A DNA stretch of 64,000 bases from Streptomyces roseolus (lineage in GTDB: Bacteria; Actinomycetota; Actinomycetes; Streptomycetales; Streptomycetaceae): the NCBI RefSeq assembly GCF_014649855.1, contig NZ_BMTV01000017.1:1-64000 (forward strand), given 5' to 3'. Positions within the stretch are counted from its first letter, which is position 1; each line of letters starts with the position of its first letter. Shown here in pieces: positions 25,400 to 33,241 of the stretch. Position numbers and translations under genes: made by a program. Under the pieces are notes generated by a model. It saw nothing but the letters and a program-made list of their open reading frames with translations. It was not told where the DNA came from and searched no databases.

Positions 25400-25981
25400 A
25401 TGACCCGCGTGATCGCCGGCACCGCCGGCGGGCGGCGCCTGGCCGTGCCTCCGGGCAACGGCACCCGCCCCACCTCCGACCGGGCGCGCGAGGGCCTCTT
25501 CTCCACCTGGGAGGCGCTCCACGGCATCGAGGGCAGCCGGGTCGCCGACCTGTACGCCGGCTCCGGCGCCGTCGGCCTGGAGGCGCTCTCCCGCGGCGCG
25601 GTCCACGCCCTGCTCGTCGAAGCCGACGCCCGCGCCGCCCGCACCGTCCGGGAGAACGTGGCCGCGCTCGGCCTGCCCGGCGCCGAGGCCCGCACCGGCA
25701 GGGCCGAGCAGATCGTCACGGGACCGGCCCCGGCCGAGCCCTACGACCTCGTCTTCCTCGACCCGCCCTACGCGGTCGCGGACGAGGAGCTGCGGGAGAT
25801 CCTCCTCACACTGCGCTCGGGGGGCTGGCTGAGCGAGGATGCGGTCGTGACCGTGGAACGCAGCACCCGAGGCGGCTCCTTCGGCTGGCCGGACGGCTTC
25901 GAACCACTGCGGTCCCGCCGCTACGGCGAGGGAACGTTTTGGTACGGTCGCGCCGCCTCTACGTGCGAAGACGCACGATGA
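25400..25981 (+). CDS. rsmD: 16S rRNA (guanine(966)-N(2))-methyltransferase
   Basis: RsmD (193 residues) methylates G966 of 16S rRNA. The SAM site is DLYAGSGAVGLEALSRGA and the catalytic motif IV is FLDPPY. The N-terminal RVIAGTAGGRRL and TRPTSDRAREGLF motifs are characteristic of the family. It overlaps the first possible coaD start (ATGA). Confidence 0.95.
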   Translation: MTRVIAGTAGGRRLAVPPGNGTRPTSDRAREGLFSTWEALHGIEGSRVADLYAGSGAVGLEALSRGAVHALLVEADARAARTVRENVAALGLPGAEARTGRAEQIVTGPAPAEPYDLVFLDPPYAVADEELREILLTLRSGGWLSEDAVVTVERSTRGGSFGWPDGFEPLRSRRYGEGTFWYGRAASTCEDAR

Positions 25982-26007
25982 CCGGACCGGAGAGCGAGGG
26001 AACCAAG

Positions 26008-26487
26008 GTGCGCCGCGCCGTCTGCCCGGGGTCGTTCGACCCCATCACCAACGGACATCTCGACATCATCGCCCGCGCCTCCAAGCTGTACGACGTCGTG
26101 CACGTCGCGGTGATGATCAACCAGTCCAAGAAGGGCCTGTTCGCGGTCGAGGAGCGGATAGAGCTGATCCGCGAGGTCACCGCCGACTTCGGCAACGTCG
26201 AGGTGGAGTCCTTCCACGGCCTGCTCGTCGACTTCTGCAAGCAGCGGGACATCCCCGCCATCGTCAAGGGCCTGCGCGCGGTCAGCGACTTCGACTACGA
26301 GCTCCAGATGGCCCAGATGAACAACGGCCTGTCGGGCGTCGAGACGCTCTTCGTGCCCACCAACCCCACCTACAGCTTCCTGTCGTCCTCCCTGGTCAAG
26401 GAGGTCGCGGCCTGGGGCGGCGACGTCTCCCACCTGGTGCCTCCGGCGGTCCTCGGCCGGCTCACCGAACGACTCGCGCAGAAGTGA
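26008..26487 (+). CDS. coaD: phosphopantetheine adenylyltransferase
   Basis: CoaD (159 residues) transfers AMP to 4'-phosphopantetheine in coenzyme A synthesis. Motifs: CPGSFDPITNGHLDII (T/HxGH site), AIVKGLRAVSDFDYE and YSFLSSSLVKEVA. GTG 26008 is chosen because GAGGG lies at a good distance and the protein then starts VRRAVCPGSFDP like other CoaD. An alternative ATG at 25978 overlaps the rsmD stop and would add ten residues. Confidence 0.95.
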   Translation: MRRAVCPGSFDPITNGHLDIIARASKLYDVVHVAVMINQSKKGLFAVEERIELIREVTADFGNVEVESFHGLLVDFCKQRDIPAIVKGLRAVSDFDYELQMAQMNNGLSGVETLFVPTNPTYSFLSSSLVKEVAAWGGDVSHLVPPAVLGRLTERLAQK

Positions 26488-26503
26488 CGCGCGGCCACCG
26501 CCG

Positions 26504-26518
26504 CTGACGCTCCGTCAC
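26504..26518. promoter_or_regulatory. CTGACGCTCCGTCAC, BldD-box-like dyad
   Basis: TGACG-CTC-CGTCA is a perfect 5-bp dyad. It matches 8 of the 9 defined positions of the BldD consensus as I remember it (nTnACnCwGnGTnAn). It lies 80 bases upstream of the coiled-coil gene. A near-identical site occurs before nsdA. Confidence 0.4.
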
Positions 26519-26597
26519 CTGGTGTCGGACGGGCCGCGACTGCCCTTACAGTCGTCCCGTCCGTCTCCATCCAGCTGTAGAGAGTGGCGAGCACCCG

Positions 26598-27623
26598 GTG
26601 GACGTGCAGAAGAAGCTCGACGAGATCGTCGCGACCGTACAGAACGCCCGCTCGATGCCCATGTCGGCCTCCTGCGTGGTGAACCGCGCCGATCTCCTCG
26701 CCCTCCTCGAAGAGGTGCGGGACGCCCTGCCGAACTCCCTCGCCCAGGCCCAGGAGCTGATCGGCGGGCGCGAGCAGATGGTCGAGCAGGCCCGCCAGGA
26801 GGCCGAGCGGATCATCGAGGCCGCCCACGCCGAGCGCGGCACCATCGTCTCCGACACCCAGATCGCCCGGCAGTCCCAGGAGGAGGCCGACCGGATCCTC
26901 GCCGAGGCCCGGCGCGAGGCCGAGGAGGTCCGGGCCGAGGCCGACGAGTACGTCGACTCCAAGCTCGCCAACTTCGAGGTCGTCCTCAACAAGACCATCG
27001 GCTCCGTCGACCGCGGCCGCGAGAAGCTCCTCGGCCGCGGCCCGGGCCTGGACGAGCGGGGCTACGCCGACGAGGACGCCCCCGAGTACAGCGCGGACCC
27101 GGGGACCCTGATCGCCCGCGCCGACGAGTACGTGGACGCCAAGCTGGGCGCCTTCGAGGCGGTCCTCTCCAAGACCCTGGAGGCCGTCGGCCGCGGCCGG
27201 CAGAAGCTGCACGGCCGGATCGCCACCGACGCCCTCGGCGAGCACATGGCCGCCCAGGAGGGCCTCGGCCCCTCGGTGCACACCAGCGACGCCGACTACC
27301 TCGCCGGCCTCGCGGAGCTCGCCGACCCGGAGCCCGTCGCCCCCGTGGCCGCCCCCGCCCCGGTCGCCGCGCAGATCCCCGCCCAGCAGGACCCCTACGG
27401 CTACCAGCAGCAGCCCCAGCAGGCCGACCCGTACGGCTACCAGCAGCAGGACCCCTACGCGTACCAGCAGCAGGACCCGTACGCGTACCAGCAGCAGCCC
27501 CAGCAGGCCGACCCGTACGGCTACCAGGAGCAGCCCCGGGCGGCCGCGCTCGACGAGACCAGCTTCTTCGACACGAGCATGATCGATCTGGAGCAGCTGC
27601 GCCGCTACGAGCAGGGGCAGTAG
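26598..27623 (+). CDS. DivIVA / ATP-synthase-b-like coiled-coil protein
   Basis: This 341-residue protein begins with a DivIVA-like short domain (MDVQKKLDEIVATVQNARSM, NRADLLALLEEVRDALP) and a long coiled coil of about residues 50-130 rich in EA and RQEAERI. A repeated ADEYVD(S/A)KLxxFE unit (residues 114 and 174) follows. The C terminus is a glutamine/tyrosine-rich repeat region. The architecture suggests a filament-forming or scaffold protein in polar growth or division. I know the family only as conserved in actinobacteria between coaD and the DUF177 gene. Confidence 0.85.
   Translation: MDVQKKLDEIVATVQNARSMPMSASCVVNRADLLALLEEVRDALPNSLAQAQELIGGREQMVEQARQEAERIIEAAHAERGTIVSDTQIARQSQEEADRILAEARREAEEVRAEADEYVDSKLANFEVVLNKTIGSVDRGREKLLGRGPGLDERGYADEDAPEYSADPGTLIARADEYVDAKLGAFEAVLSKTLEAVGRGRQKLHGRIATDALGEHMAAQEGLGPSVHTSDADYLAGLAELADPEPVAPVAAPAPVAAQIPAQQDPYGYQQQPQQADPYGYQQQDPYAYQQQDPYAYQQQPQQADPYGYQEQPRAAALDETSFFDTSMIDLEQLRRYEQGQ
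27384..27535 (+). repeat. QQQDPY(G/A)Y tandem repeats inside the coiled-coil gene
   Basis: Residues 263-312 are about six copies of a Q2-3-x-DPYxY unit encoded by repeating CAGCAG...GACCCSTACG codons, an intrinsically disordered, slippage-prone tract. Confidence 0.85.
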
Positions 27624-27639
27624 CCGGAGCGGGGGCCGA

Positions 27640-27669
27640 TTGGGCCCAGGGCGAAGCGTCCAGTATCCT
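27640..27669 (+). promoter_or_regulatory. promoter of the DUF177-rpmF-rnc operon
   Basis: TTGGGC (27640-27645), an 18-base spacer and TATCCT (27664-27669) predict a start near 27676. The -35 covers the only standard in-frame start codon (TTG 27640) of the DUF177 frame, so that codon would not be in the mRNA. Confidence 0.55.
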
Positions 27670-27765
27670 GGCTCTTCGGTCGCGTGTATTCCCGCGATCC
27701 CTGCTGTCCGCAAGCGGCAGCCGTCAAGACTTTGCGACGCGAACGATCCGAAAGCAGGAAGAACC

Positions 27766-28404
27766 CTGAGCACGCGCCTCGACCACCGCAACCCCCTCGT
27801 GTTCGACACGCACGAGCTGGGGCGGCGTCCCGGTGCCCTCCAGCGGATCTCCCGCACGGTCGACGCGCCCGCCGATCTCGGTGTCGCCGGGGTCGTCGGA
27901 GTGCCCGAGGGCGCTCCGGTGGAGATCGAACTCCGACTCGAGTCCGTCATGGAAGGGGTGCTTGTCACAGGCACCGCCCGTGCATCGGCCGAGGGGGAGT
28001 GCGTAAGGTGTCTGGAGCCCGTCGAGCTGGAGCTCGACGCGGACTTCCAGGAGATGTTCTCGTACCCGGAATCCGACGACCGGGGCCGTGTCAAAGCGGC
28101 CGCGGACGACGAGGACGATGAAGACGAGAGCATGATCCCCCTCGAGGACGGCATGTTCGACCTCGAACCCGTGCTGCGTGACGCAGTGGTACTCGCGCTG
28201 CCCATGCAGCCGGTGTGCCGGGAGGACTGTGCGGGTCTGTGTTCCGAGTGCGGAATCAACCTGAACGACCACCCCGACCACCACCACGACGCCACCGACA
28301 TCCGTTGGGCGGCACTGCAGGAACTCGCCGGTTCGCTGGGAGCCGACGAGAAGGACAACATGAGCGACGCCGCTACCGGTGTCGACGAGAAGCAGGAGAA
28401 GTAG
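27766..28404 (+). CDS. DUF177 (YceD) protein, probable CTG start
   Basis: This 212-residue DUF177/YceD protein is linked in many bacteria to 23S rRNA or L32 function because it sits directly before rpmF, as here. Cysteines ECVRCLEP and CREDCAGLCSECG with DHHHD suggest a zinc site. Family members begin STRLDHRNPLVFDTHEL. In this sequence that point is a CTG at 27766 with AGGAAG upstream. The only standard in-frame start further upstream is TTG 27640, which falls in the predicted -35. It ends two bases before rpmF. Confidence 0.88.
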   Translation: MSTRLDHRNPLVFDTHELGRRPGALQRISRTVDAPADLGVAGVVGVPEGAPVEIELRLESVMEGVLVTGTARASAEGECVRCLEPVELELDADFQEMFSYPESDDRGRVKAAADDEDDEDESMIPLEDGMFDLEPVLRDAVVLALPMQPVCREDCAGLCSECGINLNDHPDHHHDATDIRWAALQELAGSLGADEKDNMSDAATGVDEKQEK

Positions 28405-28406
28405 CC

Positions 28407-28580
28407 GTGGCTGTTCCGAAGCGGAAGATGTCGCGCAGCAACACGCGCCACCGCCGGTCGCAGTGGAAGGCTGCGGTCCCCACCCTGGTTTCGTGTGAGC
28501 GTTGCCAGGAGCCGAAGCTGCAGCACATCGCGTGCCCGAGCTGCGGCACCTACAACAAGCGCCAGGTCCTCTCGGTCTGA
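28407..28580 (+). CDS. rpmF: 50S ribosomal protein L32
   Basis: L32 (57 residues) has the conserved N terminus AVPKRKMSRSNTRHRRSQWK and a zinc ribbon of two pairs, CERC (30-33) and CPSC. The GTG start lies two bases after the DUF177 stop, so translation is coupled. Confidence 0.97.
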   Translation: MAVPKRKMSRSNTRHRRSQWKAAVPTLVSCERCQEPKLQHIACPSCGTYNKRQVLSV

Positions 28581-28600
28581 GCGGGCTGGTGAGAGGCACG

Positions 28601-29395
28601 ATGTCTGACAACATCAACAGCGCCTCGTCCCACACGCTTCTGGAAGGGCGGCTCGGGTATCACCTCGAGTCCGCCCTTCTGGTGCGTGCGCTGACCCACC
28701 GCTCGTACGCGTACGAGAACGGCGGTCTGCCCACCAACGAGCGCCTGGAGTTCCTCGGGGACTCCGTGCTCGGCCTGGTGGTCACCGACACCCTCTACCG
28801 CACCCACCCCGATCTTCCGGAGGGCCAGCTGGCCAAGCTCCGGGCCGCGGTGGTCAACTCGCGTGCGCTGGCGGACGTCGGGCGCGGCCTCGACCTGGGC
28901 TCCTTCATCCGGCTCGGCCGGGGCGAAGAGGGCACGGGCGGCCGGGACAAGGCATCCATCCTCGCCGACACCCTCGAAGCGGTGATCGGCGCGGTCTATC
29001 TCGACCAGGGCCTCGACGCGGCGTCCGAGCTGGTGCACCGGCTCTTCGACCCGCTGATCGAGAAGTCCTCGAACCTCGGTGCCGGCCTGGACTGGAAGAC
29101 CAGCCTCCAGGAGCTCACCGCGGCCGAGGGGCTCGGCGTTCCGGAGTACCTCGTCTCCGAGGAGGGCCCGGACCACGAGAAGACCTTCACTGCTGCCGCC
29201 CGCGTCGGTGGTGTCTCGTACGGCACCGGCACCGGCCGCAGCAAGAAGGAGGCGGAGCAGCAGGCCGCCGAGTCCGCGTGGCGCGCCATTCGCGCGGCCG
29301 CGGACGAGCGGGCGGCGGTGGCCAAGGCCGCGGCCGGGGCCGGTGCGACCGGCGAGCAGGACCGGACGGACGGGGCCACCCCGGCCACCGCCTGA
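28601..29395 (+). CDS. rnc: ribonuclease III
   Basis: RNase III (264 residues) cleaves double-stranded RNA in rRNA and mRNA processing. In S. coelicolor the gene is absB, a global activator of antibiotic production. The signature NERLEFLGDS is at residues 46-55, the second acidic helix is DTLEAVIGAVYLDQG, and a C-terminal dsRBD follows (DWKTSLQELTAAEG...RSKKEAEQQAAESA). The tail after residue 235 is Ala/Gly-rich. It is 20 bases after rpmF and followed by a repeat-filled gap. Confidence 0.97.
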   Translation: MSDNINSASSHTLLEGRLGYHLESALLVRALTHRSYAYENGGLPTNERLEFLGDSVLGLVVTDTLYRTHPDLPEGQLAKLRAAVVNSRALADVGRGLDLGSFIRLGRGEEGTGGRDKASILADTLEAVIGAVYLDQGLDAASELVHRLFDPLIEKSSNLGAGLDWKTSLQELTAAEGLGVPEYLVSEEGPDHEKTFTAAARVGGVSYGTGTGRSKKEAEQQAAESAWRAIRAAADERAAVAKAAAGAGATGEQDRTDGATPATA

Positions 29396-29730
29396 ACGTC
29401 TGCACGCCCGACGCCCGCGGCCTGAGGCCCGAGCCTGATCGCTCGCGCGACCACGCCGACCTCGCGTGAGCGCAGCCGCGTCCTTCAGCGGAGTTCTTCC
29501 CGCCCGCCCCCCACCAGGGGCGGGCGGAGCCGTTTCCGGGAGAAGCCCCCGGGGCGACCCCGGGGCGACCCCGGGACTCTCCCCGGGCCCTTGCCGGCGA
29601 CCCCGAGGGAGACGCCGGGGCTCCCCGCGGGTCCTTGCCGGGGCGACCCCGAGGGAGACGCCGGGGCTTCCTGCGGGTCCTCGTCGGGGCGACCCCGGAG
29701 GAGGCGCGGGGCCTTTCCTGAGCCCTTCCC

Positions 29731-29955
29731 GGGGCGTTCCCCGGGTCCTTCGCGGGGCGCCCCCGGGTTCTTCGTGGGGCGTCCCCAGGTTCTTCGCGGG
29801 GCGTTCCCCGGGTCCTTCGTGGGGCGTCCCCGGGTTCTTCGTGGGGCGTCCCCAGGTTCTTCGCGGGGCGTTCCCCGTGCCCTTCCCGGGGCGTTCCCCG
29901 GGTCCTTCGTGGGGCGTCCCCGGGCCCTCCGCGGGGTGCTTCCCGGGGCGCTCAT
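29731..29955. repeat. 22/23-bp tandem array with 67-bp higher-order period
   Basis: Nine to ten units of the form GGGGCGTYCCCCGGGTYCTTCGY follow one another without gaps. Unit starts are 29731, 29754, 29776, 29798, 29821, 29843, 29865, 29888 and 29911. Units alternate 23, 22, 22 bases, giving a 67-bp supra-unit. Each unit contains GGGGCG and CCCC arms able to fold as a small hairpin. Confidence 0.9.
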
Positions 29956-30025
29956 GGGGGCGTTCTCCGGGGGAGTCCGGGCTTTCGCGGCGGATTCCGG
30001 GGCCTTTCCCGGGGTGCCCGGGCGG

Positions 30026-30031
30026 TAGGCT
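30026..30031 (+). promoter_or_regulatory. candidate mutM -10
   Basis: TAGGCT at 30026-30031 fits TANNNT and would start transcription near 30038, 33 bases before mutM and directly after the repeat tract. Confidence 0.35.
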
Positions 30032-30070
30032 GCGAGGACCACCACCCCGTACCCCTTCCGGAGGAGTCCC

Positions 30071-30940
30071 GTGCCCGAGCTGCCCGAGGTCGAGGTCGTC
30101 CGGCGCGGGCTGGAGCGCTGGGTCGCCGGCCGGACCGTGGCCGGGGTGGAGGTCCTCCACCCCCGGGCCGTCCGGCGCCACCCCGCGGGCGGCGCGGACT
30201 TCGCGGCCCGGCTGACCGGACAGCGCTTCGAGCCGGCCCGCCGCCGCGGCAAGTACCTGTGGCTGCCGCTCGCCGGCACCGGCACCTCCGTCCTCGGCCA
30301 CCTCGGGATGAGCGGGCAGCTCCTGGTGCAGCCGGAGGGCGCTCCCGACGAGAAGCACCTGCGGATCCGGATACGCTTCGACGACCGGGCCGGTACGGAG
30401 CTCCGCTTCGTCGACCAGCGCACCTTCGGCGGGCTCTCGCTGCACGACATGGCCCCCGACAGCGCCGACGGGCTGCCGGACGTCATCGGGCACATCGCCC
30501 GCGACCCGCTCGACCCGGCCTTCGACGACGCCGTCTTCCAGGCCGCGCTCCGGCTGCGCCGCACCACGATCAAGCGGGCACTCCTCGACCAGTCGCTGAT
30601 CAGCGGCGTCGGCAACATCTACGCCGACGAGGCGTTGTGGCGGGCCAGGCTGCACTACGACCGGCCGACCGCCACCCTCACCCGCCCGCGCTCGGCCGAG
30701 CTCCTCGGCCACGTCCGCGACGTGATGAACGCGGCCCTCGCCGCCGGCGGCACCAGCTTCGACAGCCTCTACGTGAACGTGAACGGCGAGTCCGGCTACT
30801 TCGACCGCTCGCTCGACGCCTACGGGCGCGAGGACGAGCCCTGCCGCCGCTGCGGCACCCCGATGCGTCGCCGCGCCTGGATGAACCGCTCCAGCTACTT
30901 CTGCCCGCGCTGCCAGCGCCCGCCGCGCGTCAGCCCGTGA
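30071..30940 (+). CDS. mutM: formamidopyrimidine-DNA glycosylase
   Basis: Fpg/MutM (289 residues) removes 8-oxoguanine and formamidopyrimidines and nicks the abasic site. After removal of the initiator residue, catalytic P2 and E3 begin PELPEVEVVRRGLERW. The beta-hairpin lysine lies in ARRRGKYLWL, the H2TH region is near QSLISGVGNIYADEALW, and the C-terminal zinc finger is CRRCGTPMRRRAW...FCPRCQ. GTG 30071 follows GGAG. Its last 11 bp overlap the convergent hxlR gene. Confidence 0.97.
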   Translation: MPELPEVEVVRRGLERWVAGRTVAGVEVLHPRAVRRHPAGGADFAARLTGQRFEPARRRGKYLWLPLAGTGTSVLGHLGMSGQLLVQPEGAPDEKHLRIRIRFDDRAGTELRFVDQRTFGGLSLHDMAPDSADGLPDVIGHIARDPLDPAFDDAVFQAALRLRRTTIKRALLDQSLISGVGNIYADEALWRARLHYDRPTATLTRPRSAELLGHVRDVMNAALAAGGTSFDSLYVNVNGESGYFDRSLDAYGREDEPCRRCGTPMRRRAWMNRSSYFCPRCQRPPRVSP

Positions 30941-31313
30941 CGGCGGCGCGCTCGGAGTCGTACGCCTCCCGGGCCGCGACGACCTCCGGCATCCGCCCCT
31001 CGACCAGTGCGATCAGCCCGACGAGGCGCTCGGCGACGTCCCGCCCCAGCGGCGTCAGCCGGTAGTCGACCCGGGGCGGACTGACCGGCCGCGCCTCCCG
31101 GTGCACCAGGCCGTCCCGCTCCAGGGCGTGCAGCGTCTGCGCCAGCATCTTCTCGCTGACGCCGTCGACCCGCCGCCGCAGCTCGTTGAAGCGGAAGGAG
31201 CCCTCGTACAGGGCGGAGAGGGTGAGGCCGCCCCACCGTCCGGTGATGTGCTCCAGCGTCACCCGCGAGGCACACCCGCGCGCGAACACGTCGAAGGCCG
31301 GATCGTCGCTCAT
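30930..31313 (-). CDS. HxlR-family transcriptional regulator
   Basis: This 127-residue winged helix-turn-helix protein of the HxlR/MarR-like type has the conserved FRFNELRRRVDGVSEKMLAQTL recognition region (split by function, not listed in full) and RVDYRLTPLGRD wing. Cys14 in FARGCASR is the position used for redox or electrophile sensing in relatives such as HypR and QorR. The start is ATG 31313. It lies 29 bases after the CAP gene on the same strand and overlaps mutM tail to tail. Confidence 0.92.
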   Translation of the reverse strand: MSDDPAFDVFARGCASRVTLEHITGRWGGLTLSALYEGSFRFNELRRRVDGVSEKMLAQTLHALERDGLVHREARPVSPPRVDYRLTPLGRDVAERLVGLIALVEGRMPEVVAAREAYDSERAAVTG

Positions 31314-31342
31314 GCCCCCACGGTAACCGCGGGGCGGCGGGT

Positions 31343-32317
31343 TCAGTAGCCGAAGTCCTGGGTCCACCACGGGCCGCCGTCGGCGAAGTGGACGCCGACG
31401 CCGAGGCGGGTGAGGTCGCAGTTCAGGATGTTGGCGCGGTGGCCGTCGCTGTTCATCCAGGAGACCATCACGGCGGTCGCGTCGACCTGGCCGCGGGCTA
31501 TGTTCTCGGCGCCGAGGCCGCTGATGCCGGCGGCCTCGGCGCGGGACCAGGGGGTGGCGCCGTCGGGGTCGGTGTGGTCGAAGAAGTTCCGGGCGGCCAT
31601 GTCGGCGCTGAAGGCGCCGGCGAGCCGGGCCAGGCCGGCGGAGGGCTGGACGGGGGAGCAGCCGACCTTCGCGCGCTCGGCGTTCACCAGGCGCAGCACC
31701 TCGGCCTCGGCCGCGTCCGCGCGGTCGGCGGTGGAACCGGCCGGCTCGGCCGTCTCCTCGGCCGTCTTCTCGGCGGGGGCCCGGGTCGTGGTGGTGGGTG
31801 CCGGGGCGGCCTGGGTGGTGGCCGGGGCCTTCGTCGTCCGTGACGGCTCCGGCTCGGCCGGGGTGGTGGTGGGCGCGGGGGCCGCGGCGCGCGTCCTCGA
31901 CGGCGTGGGGGAGGGGGTCGCGGTCTTCGTGGGGGTGGGCGTGGCCTTGGTGGTGGCCGGGGCGGCGGACTTCTTCGCGCTCCGGGAGCCGTCCGCGGCG
32001 CCGGTGGTCGTCGAGGCCTCGGCCGGAGTGCGGGTGGCCCCGCCCTGGGTGGTCAGCTCGGGGGTCTGCCGGGTCTCCGTGGCGGTGGGGCGGCTGCTGC
32101 CGGCGCCGCCCGCGGTGAGGTCGTCGCCGCCGGGGAGGATTCCCGGTGCGGCGACCGCGACGGCGGCGGCGCCGACGACGACGGCCGCCGAGGCGCCGAT
32201 CAGTCCGGTGCGGACGGAGCGGCGCCGCTTGCGGCGGGCACCCCCGTGACCGAGGTCGGTGCCGGTCGCGTAATCTGCCTCGGCGGGCGCGGCGCCGGAG
32301 CGACGGTGGCGTCCCAT
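31343..32317 (-). CDS. CAP (SCP/PR1)-domain secreted or anchored protein
   Basis: This 324-residue protein has a charged N terminus (RKRRR), one membrane segment at about residues 37-58, a long Pro/Thr/Ala-rich wall-spanning linker to about 195, and a C-terminal CAP domain (LRLVNAERAKVGCSPV, FFDHTDPDGATPW, GAENIARG, GHRANILNC). The CAP histidine and glutamate positions are present. It is expected on the outer face of the membrane. The substrate or partner is unknown. Confidence 0.9.
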   Translation of the reverse strand: MGRHRRSGAAPAEADYATGTDLGHGGARRKRRRSVRTGLIGASAAVVVGAAAVAVAAPGILPGGDDLTAGGAGSSRPTATETRQTPELTTQGGATRTPAEASTTTGAADGSRSAKKSAAPATTKATPTPTKTATPSPTPSRTRAAAPAPTTTPAEPEPSRTTKAPATTQAAPAPTTTTRAPAEKTAEETAEPAGSTADRADAAEAEVLRLVNAERAKVGCSPVQPSAGLARLAGAFSADMAARNFFDHTDPDGATPWSRAEAAGISGLGAENIARGQVDATAVMVSWMNSDGHRANILNCDLTRLGVGVHFADGGPWWTQDFGY

Positions 32318-32527
32318 CTGCCCTGCCTCCCTGAGCTGGCTGTGCGGGATCCCGACGGATCTTCGCTACTGGATCTTTGCGGCCTTTGCTTTCGGCATGG
32401 AGTTCCGCTGAGCGTGACGCTCCGTGCGGACGGCCGAGCGGTGCGCACCCGTGCGGGTGAGGCGCATTCCGTGGGACTGTACGCCATGAAAAGCCGCCGC
32501 GACGTGCCCTTCGAGCAATTCGCCCGC

Positions 32528-32533
32528 TAGCGT
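32528..32533 (+). promoter_or_regulatory. candidate leaderless -10 for acyP
   Basis: TAGCGT ends six bases before ATG 32540 and no Shine-Dalgarno is present, the expected layout of a leaderless transcript. Confidence 0.45.
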
Positions 32534-32539
32534 GCAGCC

Positions 32540-32821
32540 ATGAGTGACGATGTACGGATGACCGCCTGGGTGCGCGGACGGGTACAGGGAGTGGGCTTCC
32601 GCTGGTTCACCAGGGCAAACGCTCTGGAGATCGGCGGCCTCACCGGCTTCGCCCTGAACCTCGACGACGGCCGGGTGCAGGTGGTGGCCGAGGGGCCGAG
32701 TGACCATTGCCACCGTCTCCTGGAGTGGCTGCGGACCGGGGACACGCCCGGCCGCGTGGACGGTGTCACCGAGATATGGGGCACACCCCGCGGCGGGTAC
32801 GAGGGCTTCGCCATCCGCTGA
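32540..32821 (+). CDS. acyP: acylphosphatase
   Basis: This 93-residue acylphosphatase hydrolyses carboxyl phosphates. The phosphate-binding arginine R21 lies in VRGRVQGVGFRWFT and the catalytic asparagine N40 in FALNLDDG. The length is standard. It is a single-gene unit followed by a 420-bp gene-free region. Confidence 0.95.
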   Translation: MSDDVRMTAWVRGRVQGVGFRWFTRANALEIGGLTGFALNLDDGRVQVVAEGPSDHCHRLLEWLRTGDTPGRVDGVTEIWGTPRGGYEGFAIR

Positions 32822-33241
32822 CCCCCCCGCCCGGACCGCCTTCGCAGGCCCCCTCCGGACGCCCTCGACGGGCCCCGGGGCGGGGCCCGGTTTCGCACCG
32901 GTGAACGCGGGTGAACGGGCGTCCTGCCTGGTGGTTGCCAAGTTTCGGCACTCGTGCAAGGCTTCCCGGGTAAGGATCATCACCACGCCCCGGAGCACAC
33001 GGGTCGAGAGGCGCCGCCGCCTGCGTCGCGGCTGCGAACTCCCCGTCCGCCGCACCCGTCGGGGCGTGATCGTGTTGACCGTCAAACTTTTTGGTGAGAC
33101 TCTGGAAGCCCCGCGCACCTTAGCTGTGTGGCAGTAGAACACCGGCACGACTCAGGTACTGCCGAGCACCGCGGGTGCGAATCCATCCCTCACGACCCAC
33201 ACCGCAATCGGTCGGTCACTCAGTGTGGAGGACCACTCATC
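32822..33241. other. 420-bp intergenic region between acyP and the small coiled-coil gene
   Basis: No gene is supported. The first half is G+C-rich with no structure I can call. A TTGACCGTCAA palindrome lies at 33075-33085, followed by an A+T-rich TTTTTGG, which probably marks a promoter for the downstream small gene. Confidence 0.55.

Larger units (their letters stand above)
29396..30070. other. 675-bp gene-free gap between rnc and mutM, filled with GC-rich repeats
   Basis: No supported gene lies here. From about 29510 to 30020 the DNA consists of degenerate GGGGCG...CCCC repeats: first about 46-bp units (29590-29720), then a regular 22/23-bp array (29731-29955), then decayed copies. Reading frames run through both strands because stop codons are rare in such DNA, but the repeat length changes frame from unit to unit, so a protein is not supported. 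The mutM promoter region follows. Confidence 0.8.

Noticed and set aside
25978..26007. ATG 25978 as the coaD start
   Set aside because: It would add ten residues not seen in CoaD. GTG 26008 has a better-placed GAGGG and gives the conserved N terminus. The ATG cannot be fully excluded.
29466..30215. Long open frames through the rnc-mutM gap on both strands
   Set aside because: The 22/23-bp repeat shifts frame between units, the encoded sequences are low-complexity, and codon bias does not fit either strand.
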